Shown here piece after piece: positions 41,233 through 50,625 of a stretch of DNA of 64,000 nucleotides. The DNA lies in the NCBI GenBank assembly GCA_963734725.1, contig CAVTIX010000028.1, forward strand, positions 124,001 through 188,000, in the 5' to 3' direction. The position numbers and the translations under genes are program-made. The notes under the pieces were generated by a model. That model was not told where the DNA came from and searched no databases. It saw only the letters and a list, made by a program, of their open reading frames with translations. The DNA is from DASXKD01 sp963734725. Lineage in GTDB: Bacteria; Actinomycetota; Actinomycetes; Streptosporangiales; Streptosporangiaceae. Position 1 is the stretch's first letter. Each line of letters starts with the position of its first letter.

Positions 41233-43460
41233 CGCAGCGGTCACGTTTGGGGGCTGTGGTTGCTGTTGTGGGGACGGGGTTGTTGCTGGTGGGGGTGGGG
41301 GATGCTCTTGGCCGCACGGGTCACCAGTCGCCGGTCGTGCCGTTGCTTTTGGCGGGACTGACCTTCATCTTCGCGCCGTGCGCTTGGCGTCTCACCGGTG
41401 CCGCTGCTGCCCGGGCCGAGCGGTTGTGGGTCTCGGTGGTGCTGGGTCTTGGGCTTTTGGCCTCGTATGTGTTCCGCAGTCCGCTCATCTTCGACAATTT
41501 TGACGAGCTGGCCCATTCGGCGACTCTCACGCGGCTTCTCGACAGCAGGGCGCTGTTTCAGCCCAATCCCATTCTGCCGGTCAGCCCGTATTATCCCGGG
41601 ATCCAGTTGGTGACGGCCGCGGCCAGGTGGCTGACGGGCCTGCCGTTGCTGCTAGACCAGATGGTCGTCCTTATCTTGGCCCGTGTCGTGCTGGTGCTGT
41701 GCGTGTTCCTCATTGTGGAGCGCGCGTGTCGTTCATCGCGCGCTGGCGGGATCGGGGTGCTTGTCTACGCGGCGAACCCGGAGTTTTATTCGCTGGGCGC
41801 CCAGTACGGTTACCAGACGCTCGGCCTCGCCTTTGCCGCCGCAGTGGTCTACTTGCTGTTTGTCTGCGTGGACGTGGCCTGGCCGGCGCGGGGGAGGCTG
41901 TTCGCGCTCGCGCTGATCGCCATCGCGGGGATGGTGGTGTCTCATCATGTCACCGCGTGGCTCACGGTTGGGTTCTTGGTGGTGTGGGCGGCCGGGCTGC
42001 GCGCCCAGGCCGGGAAGGGCGCACGTGGCCGGTGGCAGGCGCGGCGGAAACAGCAGGCGCGGGTCGTGGGCCTGGCGGCTGTGGCCGGGGTTGTTCTGGC
42101 CGGGGCGTGGATCGCGGTGCTGGGCCATGTCGTCACCGGGTACATCGACCCGATCGTTCAGGCGGGCGCCAGAAACGTCGCGGCGATGGTGAGCCAGCTG
42201 CATGGGAACCGGAAACTGTTCCAGAACGCGGCGGGCGGCGGGACGCCGCCGTGGGAGTCGGCCCTCATGCTGGCGGCGGTCGTCTTGTTCTGCCTGATCA
42301 TCGTGATCTCCTTGTACGCGGTGATCTGGCGCAACAGCGTCCGAGGCGGCGGGCTGCGGTATTTGCCTGCGGCGATCGCGGCGGCGTATCCGCTCGCGAT
42401 GCTCTCGAACATCTCCTCCGACGCCAAGGAGATCGGCGCCCGCACCACCACCTTCATCTTCTTCGGGGTGGCCGTGGTCGTCGGGGGCTGGCTGGCCGGC
42501 GGCGCGCGGCACGGCGGCGGGTCATCGAAGCTGTCGCGACGATCGGCGTCGCGGTCATCTGCTTTTTGGGCAGCGCGCTGTACGGCGGGGGGCCGTTGCC
42601 CCTTCTGGTCAATGGCCCCTACATCGTCGGGGCGCACGAACGGTCGCTGGGCTCGCCGTCGCTCGCTCTGGCGAACTGGGCCAGCGCCCACCTTCCTGCA
42701 GGTTCCCACGTCGCCGCCGACCGCGACAACGCCGGGCTGCTCAACGCCTTCGGGCAGGTCGACCCCATCAGCCCGCTCACCGGGTCGGCCACCCCGGCCC
42801 CGCTGTTCTTCGACCAGCAGCTCACCCCCGCTGACATCTCCCTCATCCGCAAAGACCACATTCGCTACCTCGTGACCGACACCCGCCTCACCGAAGGGCT
42901 GCCCCTGTTCGGGGCCTACATCGCCCCCGGCGAAACCGGCCGCCCCACCCGCCTCACCACGGCACAGCTTCAGAAGTTCACCTCGGCCCCGGGGGTTTAC
43001 CGCATCTACGACAACGGCCCGATCCAGGTATACGACCTGTCCCGGCTCGTGGGCCAGCGCCCCCTCACAGCGCCCACCGCCTTCGTCCGCAACATCAGGA
43101 CAACAGGAACCAACCCGGCGGTGCTGGCCCTTGCCCTCCTGTCCGCCGCCGCCTGGCTGTGGCGGCTGCGCCGCCGGGCGAGGCTCGTGCCGATCGGCGC
43201 CCACCAAGTCGTCTGCGCCATCGTCGCCGCGCTGGCCACTGGCCTCTTCGCCGCCTTCGCCACCCTGCTCGCCCACCTGCCACCGGCGCCCACCGCCACC
43301 CTCACCCTCCTCACCCTCTTGGCCCTCGGCCTGTGGCCGGTGATCAAGCCCCACGTGCCATGGCGCGCCCGGCCCTCGTTCTGCCGGGACACCCGCCCCA
43401 GGCCCCCTCGACTACCCGCACGGCATCGAGTGGTACACACTTGCCGCGATCGATGCCGAC
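41233..43460 (+). pseudogene. polytopic membrane protein (glycosyltransferase GT-C-like), frameshifted
   Basis: The first part has about ten hydrophobic helices and an acidic luminal motif FDNFDELAHSATL after the first ones, as in GT-C glycosyltransferases. The reading frame changes near 42515-42523 (in CGGCGGCGGG), after VVVGGWLAGGARHG, and continues in another frame with VIEAVATIGVAVICFLGSAL, DHIRYLVTDTRL and more helices to about 43340. Repairing one base would give a protein of roughly 700 residues. A later frame change may join it to 43461-43862. It could have served surface polysaccharide assembly together with the GH16 enzyme; its own start is unclear because the helicase fragment runs into it. 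Confidence 0.6.
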
Positions 43461-43862
43461 GTGGCGACGAAGGCCAGCCTGCGGTCGCCGGGCCGCACCC
43501 ATCGTGCCGCTTTCCGCTTCCTTCGCGCCCGTCCCCAGCTCGTGCTGGGGTGCGCCGGGCTGGTGCTCGTTGCGAGTGGGGCCTCATTTGCCGTGGCAGC
43601 GGCGCAACAGGAATGGGTGCCTCCTCCTGAGCTATCCATCGCGGTGAGGCAGGGCGCGCCGGTCGCCAGCGTGGATCTCGGCACGGCAGCTCCGATCCCG
43701 GCACGCCTCGCGGTAGTCACGAGAGGTCGAGTCCTCTGGTCAGCACCACTCTCAGCGCCTAGCGGCACGCAGAACGTGGTCCTCCCAGCTGCCGCGCTTC
43801 ACCCCGGATCACATGTGCTGCTCGTCGCTGGCGGGAGGACTATCCGCAGCGTCTCGGGTTGA
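43461..43862 (+). CDS. hypothetical protein with one membrane segment
   Basis: About 133 residues: a basic start, one hydrophobic segment (QLVLGCAGLVLVASGASFAVA) and a beta-rich tail (PIPARLAVVTRGRVLWSAPL, VLLVAGGRTIRSVSG). The frame is open back to 43344, in the same phase as the first half of the membrane protein upstream. It may therefore be the displaced C-terminus of that gene. No ribosome site supports GTG 43461. Confidence 0.4.
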   Translation: MATKASLRSPGRTHRAAFRFLRARPQLVLGCAGLVLVASGASFAVAAAQQEWVPPPELSIAVRQGAPVASVDLGTAAPIPARLAVVTRGRVLWSAPLSAPSGTQNVVLPAAALHPGSHVLLVAGGRTIRSVSG

Positions 43863-43907
43863 GGTGCCTGGCACGGGCTCAGCCCGCATGCCCGCTGGCC
43901 AACCGGA

Positions 43908-44822
43908 CTACCCGCGACGCGCATACACCTGGACTTCGGCCACGCTCAGGTGCGACGGCTGCGCCGACTCACCTGTCGTGTGAAAGCCCGAGGCCTTGAC
44001 GGCTGCCTGAGAGTTCCAGATGACGATCTCATAGGGAGTGGTGCTGATGTTCTGAGTCCACGAACCGACCAGCCTGCCATTGAAGTACGTCTTGATCGAC
44101 CGGCCAGGGATGTACTCCATCCCGTAGATATTGAATCCCGCGTTCATGGGCTCGGGTGTGGCGTAACTGGCGCCCGACTGCTGGCCGGATGGTGTGTGGT
44201 ACGTTGACACGAAGATGTTGTTCTCTGGAGTGTTATCCGGCAGCCCGGCGCCCGCCGCTGTGAATCCGCCCTCCTGCAGGTCGATCTCTTGACTGCCGCC
44301 CCCGCTATTCGGATTGAGGAACCAGATGGCGGGCCAGCCGCCCGCGGATGCGTCGGACATCTTGGCTTTGATCTGGACGTAACCGCTTCGAAGTGTGAAC
44401 TTGCCAAGCGTCGTCACGACGCCGGATCGGTACCCATACCCCAGTGATGAGTACCTCGTGTCGCGCACCATGGTCAGCGTCAGCCCGTTGTGCACGCCCA
44501 CCTGAGCGGGAGAGAAATAGGTCTGATGAAAGAAGGTCCCGGCCGCTGAGTCACCAGCGGGAAGGCCATTGGAATTCCAGACCCGGCCGCCCTGACCGGC
44601 CATGAACGTGTTCCAGTGAGCCGAGTTCAGGGACGTGCCAGGGAACCGGTCATCGAAGATGAGCTGATCGGCTGAATAACCAGCCGGGGGCGCCATCCCC
44701 CGCGCCTTTACCGTGGTCGCAGTCTCCCGAACACCGAGCAGGACGGCCACGAGACCCACGATCAGACAAGCCAGGACGAGCTGTTTGGCCCGTTTGCGCC
44801 GGCCCCAACGAGGGTGGTTCAT
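43908..44822 (-). CDS. GH16-family glycoside hydrolase
   Basis: A 304-residue enzyme with an N-terminal membrane anchor or signal (AKQLVLACLIVGLVAVLLG). It contains a GH16 beta-jelly roll with the catalytic signature EIDLQE (ExDxxE) preceded by WPAIWFLNPNSGGGSQ. It would cleave a beta-1,3/1,4-glucan or other surface polysaccharide. Base composition is visibly less GC-rich than its neighbours, hinting at acquisition. ATG 44822 is the natural start. It lies beside the broken membrane protein, possibly a former exopolysaccharide locus. Confidence 0.86.
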   Translation of the reverse strand: MNHPRWGRRKRAKQLVLACLIVGLVAVLLGVRETATTVKARGMAPPAGYSADQLIFDDRFPGTSLNSAHWNTFMAGQGGRVWNSNGLPAGDSAAGTFFHQTYFSPAQVGVHNGLTLTMVRDTRYSSLGYGYRSGVVTTLGKFTLRSGYVQIKAKMSDASAGGWPAIWFLNPNSGGGSQEIDLQEGGFTAAGAGLPDNTPENNIFVSTYHTPSGQQSGASYATPEPMNAGFNIYGMEYIPGRSIKTYFNGRLVGSWTQNISTTPYEIVIWNSQAAVKASGFHTTGESAQPSHLSVAEVQVYARRG

Positions 44823-44872
44823 GACGCCGCCTTCACCATGAGCTGGCCGCCCTGTGGTTCAGGATGCCACGG

Positions 44873-46303
44873 CTAGATCTTGGTGAAGTGCTCGAAGCAC
44901 TCCTGGGCGGCCGTCATGTCCGCGAACGCGGCCACCTCGGAGCGCTTCACCGCCAGGTAGGCGCGGCGCCGCAGGTCGCCGAGGGAGTCCATCAGCACGG
45001 TGTCCGCCTGCAGGCAGTCCAGCGCCGCGCCCAGCGAATCGGGCAGGCGGCAGGCCCCGCGCGCCTCTCGTTCAGCTTCGGTAAGAACAGCCGGGTCCAC
45101 GTTCACGGCCTCGCCGGGGTCCAGCTTGCGCCGGATCCCGTCCAGGCCCGCGTGGATGACCGCGCCCAGGGCGAGGTAGGGATTGGCGCTGGAGTCGGAC
45201 GGCTTCAGTTCCAGGTTGACCGACCCTGGCTTGTTGTCGCTCATCGGCGAGCAGATCCGGACCGCCGCCTCCCGGTTGTCCATGCCGTAGACGGTGTAGG
45301 CGCTGCTCCACATCTGCGGCGCCAGCCTGCGGTAGCTGTTGACCGACCCGCAGGTCAGGGCGACCAGCGCGGGAAGGTGCGCGAGCAGGCCGCCGATGAA
45401 GTGGTACCCGGTCGCGGACAGGCTGTAGGAGTCCGTGGCGTCGTAGAACGCCGGCCGGGGCTCCATTCTGCCGTCCGTGCTCACGTCGCGCAGCGAGATG
45501 TGCAGGTGGGCGCCGTTGCCGGCCTGGTCGGGGATGGGCTTGGGCGCCAGGCTCGCCCACAGGCCGCGGCGGAACGCGGTGCCGCGCACCGTTTCCCGGT
45601 ACAGAACGTGGTTGTCGGCGGCGCGCAGCGCGGGCGCGTACCGGACCGTCATCTCCTGCTGGCCGTGGCCGAGTTCGGGGTAATAGTGCTCGGGCCGCAG
45701 CCCCTGGGCGGTGAGCGCGCCGAGCAGGTCCATCGTGTAGTCGTGGGCCAGGTGGAAGCCGGTGGCCGAGTAGCAGAGGCTGTCGTCGTTGGGCGCCAGC
45801 CGGTCCGGGCCGCCGGCCGGGTCTGCCTCGCGGCGGCCGAGGGTGAACTCTGGCTCGAACGCCGCGGTGACCGCGTAGCCCTCGGCGGCCGCCGCGGCGA
45901 TCGCCTGCTTGAGGTAGGTGCGCGCGCACCCATCCCAGGGCTCTCCGGAAGGCAGGACCTGGTCGGCCAGCATCGCGCCCGCGCCCGGGGCGTACGGCAG
46001 CGGCACGAACGTGGCCGGGTCGGGCATGATGCGGACCTCGCCGACCGGACCCATGCCGTCCACCGGCTGCAGGTGGTCCAGCATCGACATGGCCATCATG
46101 GCGACCGTGTGCCCGATCCCGGTCACCATGCGGGCCGGCAGCATCGGCGCGGTAGCCGACTTGCCCCGGATGATCCCGCCGTGATCGGCGTAGAGGAACC
46201 AGACCAGCGAGATGCTCTCTTCATGCGCCCGCGCGGTGACCCTCGCGGTGGCCTCTCTCCCGGCCGCCGGGAGCAGTGGCTGATGGTCTCGGTGTTCACT
46301 CAT
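44873..46303 (-). CDS. glutamine synthetase-like protein (gamma-glutamyl amide ligase family)
   Basis: A 476-residue GS-fold enzyme. Visible: EPEFTL (metal Glu), the nucleotide/Glu loop NGAHLHISL (counterpart of NGxGMHxH), SYRRLAPQMWSSAYTVYGMDNREAAVRI and the C-terminal ELKPSDSSANPYLALGAVIHAGLDGI. The Met/His loop differs from true GlnA, so it more likely glutamylates an amine such as a polyamine, as GlnA3/PuuA-type enzymes do; this is inference. It is alone on the minus strand, with the aldehyde dehydrogenase gene divergent. Confidence 0.86.
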   Translation of the reverse strand: MSEHRDHQPLLPAAGREATARVTARAHEESISLVWFLYADHGGIIRGKSATAPMLPARMVTGIGHTVAMMAMSMLDHLQPVDGMGPVGEVRIMPDPATFVPLPYAPGAGAMLADQVLPSGEPWDGCARTYLKQAIAAAAAEGYAVTAAFEPEFTLGRREADPAGGPDRLAPNDDSLCYSATGFHLAHDYTMDLLGALTAQGLRPEHYYPELGHGQQEMTVRYAPALRAADNHVLYRETVRGTAFRRGLWASLAPKPIPDQAGNGAHLHISLRDVSTDGRMEPRPAFYDATDSYSLSATGYHFIGGLLAHLPALVALTCGSVNSYRRLAPQMWSSAYTVYGMDNREAAVRICSPMSDNKPGSVNLELKPSDSSANPYLALGAVIHAGLDGIRRKLDPGEAVNVDPAVLTEAEREARGACRLPDSLGAALDCLQADTVLMDSLGDLRRRAYLAVKRSEVAAFADMTAAQECFEHFTKI

Positions 46304-46402
46304 GACACAGAGGTAGCATGACCGCCCGGATCCGCGAAAGAGCCTGCTTGGGCGCCGCCCGGACGGCCTGCGGAAACCCGTTCACAAGCTGGCGGGGGCG
46401 CG

Positions 46403-46431
46403 TTGACACCCGGGTGTGGATCACCTAGATT
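46403..46431 (+). promoter_or_regulatory. sigma-70-type promoter with palindromic operator
   Basis: TTGACA (46403-46408) and TAGATT (46426-46431) are separated by exactly 17 bp. The perfect 12-bp palindrome ACACCCGGGTGT (46406-46417) overlaps the -35 and spacer, so a repressor binding there would block the promoter. It lies about 75 bp upstream of the aldehyde dehydrogenase start. Confidence 0.65.
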
Positions 46432-46509
46432 CGCCCATGTTCGTGCTCAGCACCGATGTTCGCGACCCGCACAACCGGGCCGGAATTCGCCGACGCCCGA
46501 GGAGGGCCC

Positions 46510-47968
46510 ATGGCGTTCCTGGATGAGTCAACCTGGCGGGGCAAGGTCTTCTCGGGCGGGTGGCATTCCGCCGCGGGCGGGGAAGCCCCGGTTATCGAGC
46601 CGGCCACCGGTGCGGAACTGGGCCGGACCGGCATCGCCTCTCCCGCCGATGTGGCCGCCGCGACCGCCGCGGCGGCGGCCGCCCAGCCCGCCTGGGCCGC
46701 GACCCCGCACACCGAGCGGGCGGCGCTGCTGCGCCGCGCCGGGGACATCTGGAAGGCGCACGCCGCCGAGATCGAACAGTGGAGCATCCGCGAGGGCGGC
46801 AAGATCCCCCCGGCGGCGCAGTTCGAGACGCACGTCGCCACCGAAGAGGCGTACGAGGCGGCCACGCTGCCGTCCCGCCCCTACGGTGAGCTGCTGCCCA
46901 GCGAGTCGCCGCACCTGAGCTTCGCCGAGCGGGTCCCGGTCGGCGTGGTGGGCGTGATCGCCCCGTTCAACTTCCCGCAGATCCTGGCCATCCGCTCGGT
47001 GGCGCCGGCGCTGGCTCTCGGCAACGCGGTGGTGCTCAAGCCCGACCCGCGCACCGCGGTCTGCGGCGGCGTCGCGCTGGCCCGGGTGTTCGAGGAGGCG
47101 GGCCTGCCCGAGGGGCTGTTGCACGTGCTGCCGGGCGCGGCCGACGCCGGCGAGGCGCTGATCACCGGCCCGCTGGTCCGGGTGGTCTCGTTCACCGGCT
47201 CCACCGCGGTGGGCCTGGCACGTGGGCCAGCTTGCCGCCGCCCACCTCAAGCGCTGCCACCTGGAACTGGGCGGCAACTCGGCCATGATCGTCCTGGACG
47301 ACGCCGACGTGGCCAAGGCCGCGTCGGCCGGCGCGTGGGGCTCGTTCTTGCACCAAGGCCAGATCTGCATGACCACCGGCCGGCACATCGTGCACGAGGC
47401 GGTCTACGACGATTACGTGGCGGCGCTGGCCGGCAAGGCCGAGCACCTCCCGGTCGGCAACCCAGCCACCGAGCAGGTCGCGCTCGGCCCGATCATCGAC
47501 GAGCGGCAGCGGGACAAGGTGCATGGCCTGGTCACCGGGAGCGTGGACGCGGGCGCCCGGCTGGCGGCGGGCGGCGCCTACGAGGGCCTGTTCTACCAGC
47601 CGACCGTGCTCGCTGACGTCGCGCCGGCGATGCCGGCCTACGCCAGCGAGGTGTTCGGCCCGGTGGCGCCGGTGCTGCGGTTCGCGACCGCCGACGAGGC
47701 CGCCAAGCTGGCCGCGGACACCGAGTACGGGCTGTCGCTGGGCATCCTCACCTCCGACGTCATGCGCGGCCTTGACCTGGCCCGGCGGATCCCTACCGGC
47801 ATCGTGCACATCAACGACCAGACCGTGGACGACGCGCCGAACACGCCATTCGGCGGGATCTTCGCCTCCGGGACCGGGGCGCGCTTCGGCGGCACCGCGA
47901 ACCTGGACGCGTTCACCGACACCCGGTGGGTGACGATGCGCGGGGATATCGCGCCTTACCCGTTCTAA
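46510..47968 (+). pseudogene. benzaldehyde dehydrogenase-like ALDH, frameshifted
   Basis: An NAD-dependent aldehyde dehydrogenase split in two frames. The first half has FLDESTWRGKVFSGGWHSAA, APFNFPQILAIRSV and FTGSTAVG. The second half resumes at HVGQLAAAHLKRCHLELGGN and holds the catalytic Cys in HQGQICMTTGR and EVFGPVAPVLRF. One extra T at 47216 explains the break: without it the joint reads STAVGRHVGQLAA. ATG 46510 has GAGGAGG ahead. It is most like aromatic aldehyde dehydrogenases, fitting the pobA gene after it. Confidence 0.8.
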
Positions 47969-48044
47969 CCACCCGGCCAGGCCCGTTCCAGCCGCACGCC
48001 AGCCGACGGGCCCGCGGCGGGCGGTCCACCGAAGGAGGCACCGC

Positions 48045-49232
48045 GACGGCAGGCAAGCGCACCCAGGTCGGCATCATCGAGCCGGCCCGGCCGGGCTGCT
48101 GCTGTCCCACCTGCTGGCACAGCGCGGCATCGACTCGGTGGTGGCCGAGATCCGCAGTCGGGCCTACTGCGAGGCGCGGCAGCGGGCCGGAGTGCTGGAA
48201 GACGGCACCGTCCGGCTGCTGCGCGAGGCCGGTCTCTCCGGCCGCCTGGACCGCGAGGGGCTGGAACACGGCGGCATCTACCTGCAGTTCGCCGGGGAGC
48301 GCCACCACCTGGACTTCCGTGACCTGACCGGTGGCCGCACGGTCACCGTCTACGCCCAGACCGAAGTGGTCAGGGACCTGATCACAAGGCGGGTGGCCGA
48401 CGGCGGGGCGCTGGAGTTCGAGGTGTCCGGCACCGCGGTGGCGGGCCTGAACACCGACACGCCCATGCTGTCCTACACCGCGGCGGACGGCCGACGGCAC
48501 GAGATCACTTGCGACGCGATCGCCGGCTGCGATGGCTTCCACGGCATCAGCCGGCCCGCGATCCCGGACCGGTTGCGCACCGTCTGGGAACGCGACTACC
48601 CGTATGCCTGGCTGGGCATCCTGGCCGAGGCGCCGCCGGCCACCGACGAGCTGATCTACGCCCACCACCCGGACGGCTTCGCCCTGCACAGCATGCGCAG
48701 CATGCAGGTCAGCAAGCTGTACCTGCAGGTGGACCACGACGCAAGGGCCGAAGACTGGCCGGAGCAGCGGATCTGGCAGGCGCTGCAGGCCCGGTTCGGA
48801 CTGCCCGGCTGGGCGGTGAAGGAAGGCCCGGCGCTGGACATCGCCGTCACCCCGATGCGCAGCTTCGTCAGCGCGCCGATGCGGTACGGGCGGCTGTTCC
48901 TGGCCGGCGACGCCGCCCACATCGTGCCGCCGACCGGCGCCAAGGGGCTGAACCTGGCCATCGCCGACGTCGCGGTGCTCGCTGACGCGCTGGAGGCCAT
49001 GCTGCTGCGCGGGGACCACCGGCTCGCCGACGCCTACTCCGACACCTGCCTGAACCGGGTCTGGCGGTCCACGCACTTTTCCTGGTGGATGACCACGATG
49101 CTGCATCGCACCCCGGGCGCCGACCCGATGGAGGCGGCGTTGCAGCTGTCGCAGCTTCGGTACGTGACCTCCTCGCGCGCGGCGTCGGTCACCCTGGCCG
49201 AGAACTACGTCGGCTATCCGCCGCTGCGCTGA
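48045..49232 (+). pseudogene. pobA: 4-hydroxybenzoate 3-monooxygenase-like, frameshifted and without a normal start
   Basis: A PobA-type flavin monooxygenase. From SVVAEIRSRAYCEARQRAGV onward (48138) it is intact, including AIAGCDGFHGISRPAIP, RYGRLFLAGDAAHIVPPTGAKGLNLAI and YVGYPPLR. The FAD loop is broken: one G is missing beside 48079, and restoring it gives GIIGAGPAGLLLSHLL. An AGGAGG precedes ACG (48045) where ATG or GTG is expected. Either sequence errors or true decay; the neighbouring ALDH is also broken. Confidence 0.8.
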
Positions 49233-49252
49233 TCCCTGGAGATACGCCCGCC

Positions 49253-49277
49253 GGGCGCCCGGCATGCCCGGGCGCCC
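49253..49277. terminator. hairpin between convergent pobA and acyl-CoA dehydrogenase genes
   Basis: GGGCGCCCGG (49253-49262) and CCGGGCGCCC (49268-49277) form a perfect 10-bp stem with loop CATGC. It lies between the two convergent stops and can act in both directions. Confidence 0.7.
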
Positions 49278-49291
49278 CGGCGCGGCGCCGG

Positions 49292-50527
49292 CTAGCGGAC
49301 GTCAAGCCCGGTGACCGCCCTGCCGATGATCATGCGCTGGATTTCCGAGGTGCCCTCAAAAATGGTGAAGATCTTCGCGTCCCGGTGCCAGCGCTCGACA
49401 GGGAACTCCCTGGTGTACCCGTTGCCGCCGAGGATCTGCATGGCCTGGTCGGTCACCCGGACCGCGGTCTCCCCCGCGACCAGCTTGCACATCGAGCCCT
49501 CCGCGTGATCGAAGGGCTTCCCGTTGCGCGCCATCCACGCCGCGCGCCAGGTGAGCAGGCGGGCCGCGTCCACCGACGCCTGCATGTCGGCCAGCATGAA
49601 CGCGATGGCCTGGTTCTGCCCGATCGGCCGGCCGAACTGCACCCGGTTCCGCGCGTACTCGGCGGCGTACTCGACCGCGGCGCGGCCGATGCCCACCGCC
49701 ATGGCGGCGACGCTGGGCCGGGATCGCTCGAAGGTCCTCATCGCCGCCTGCTCGCCGGAGCTGCCGCCCTCCCTGACTCTGGCCAGCCGCTCGTCCAGCC
49801 GGTCCTTGCCGCCGATCAGGCAGTGGCCGGGGACGCGCACCCCGTCGAGCACGACCTCGGCCGTGTGCGAGGCCCGGATCCCGTACTTGCGGAACTTCTG
49901 CCCCTGGGACAGGCCCGGCGTGCCCGGCGGGACGATGAAGCTCGCCTGCCCGCGGCTGCCGAGGGCCGGGTCCACCGACGCCACCACCACATGCACGTCG
50001 GCGATGCCGCCGTTGGTCGCCCAGGTCTTGTTGCCGTCCAGCACCCATTCGTCAGCGGCCTCGTCGTAGACCGCCCTGGTGCGGATGGCGGCGACGTCGC
50101 TGCCCGCGTCGGGCTCGGAGGAGCAGAACGCCGCAAGCTTGATGTCGCTGGGCGCGCCGAACATCTGCGGCAGCCACTCGCCGATCTGCTCGTTCGTCCC
50201 GTTGGACGACAGCGCGACCGCCGCGAGCGAACTGCCGACCAGGGACAGGGCAATGCCTGCGTCCCCCCAGAACAGCTCCTCGAAGGCAATCGGGATGCCG
50301 AGGCCGGTGGGCCCCAGCCACTGCTCACCGAAGAACTCCAGCGAGTAGAGGCCGACCTTGGCCGCTTCCTCCAGGATCGGCCACGGGGTCTCTTCCCGCT
50401 CATCCCACTCCGCCGCCGCTGGCCGGATGACGTTCGCGGCGAAACCGTGCACCCAGTCCTGCATCTCGCGCAGGTCAGGCCCGGGATCGAGGCTGAACGG
50501 CACGAGGGTGTCAGGGGTGCTGGTCAT
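49292..50527 (-). CDS. acyl-CoA dehydrogenase
   Basis: A complete 411-residue FAD enzyme oxidising an acyl-CoA to the 2-enoyl-CoA. The FAD/substrate loop CSSEPDAGSDVAA, NKTWATNGG, RVQFGRPIGQNQAI, MQILGGNGYTREFPVERWHRDA and the catalytic-Glu motif IFEGTSEIQRMIIGRA are all present. ATG 50527 has AGAGGAG 4 nt upstream. Chain-length preference cannot be read. It is alone on the minus strand, about 100 bp downstream of the RamB gene end. Confidence 0.93.
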   Translation of the reverse strand: MTSTPDTLVPFSLDPGPDLREMQDWVHGFAANVIRPAAAEWDEREETPWPILEEAAKVGLYSLEFFGEQWLGPTGLGIPIAFEELFWGDAGIALSLVGSSLAAVALSSNGTNEQIGEWLPQMFGAPSDIKLAAFCSSEPDAGSDVAAIRTRAVYDEAADEWVLDGNKTWATNGGIADVHVVVASVDPALGSRGQASFIVPPGTPGLSQGQKFRKYGIRASHTAEVVLDGVRVPGHCLIGGKDRLDERLARVREGGSSGEQAAMRTFERSRPSVAAMAVGIGRAAVEYAAEYARNRVQFGRPIGQNQAIAFMLADMQASVDAARLLTWRAAWMARNGKPFDHAEGSMCKLVAGETAVRVTDQAMQILGGNGYTREFPVERWHRDAKIFTIFEGTSEIQRMIIGRAVTGLDVR

Positions 50528-50625
50528 GATGCTCCTCTGGGGGAGGTGTCCGGTCCCGCCTTATGTTACCGATGAGTAGCTTCCTATCCAAGCGCAGGGC
50601 CCCTCCGGCCTCTCCCCCGGGTGCG

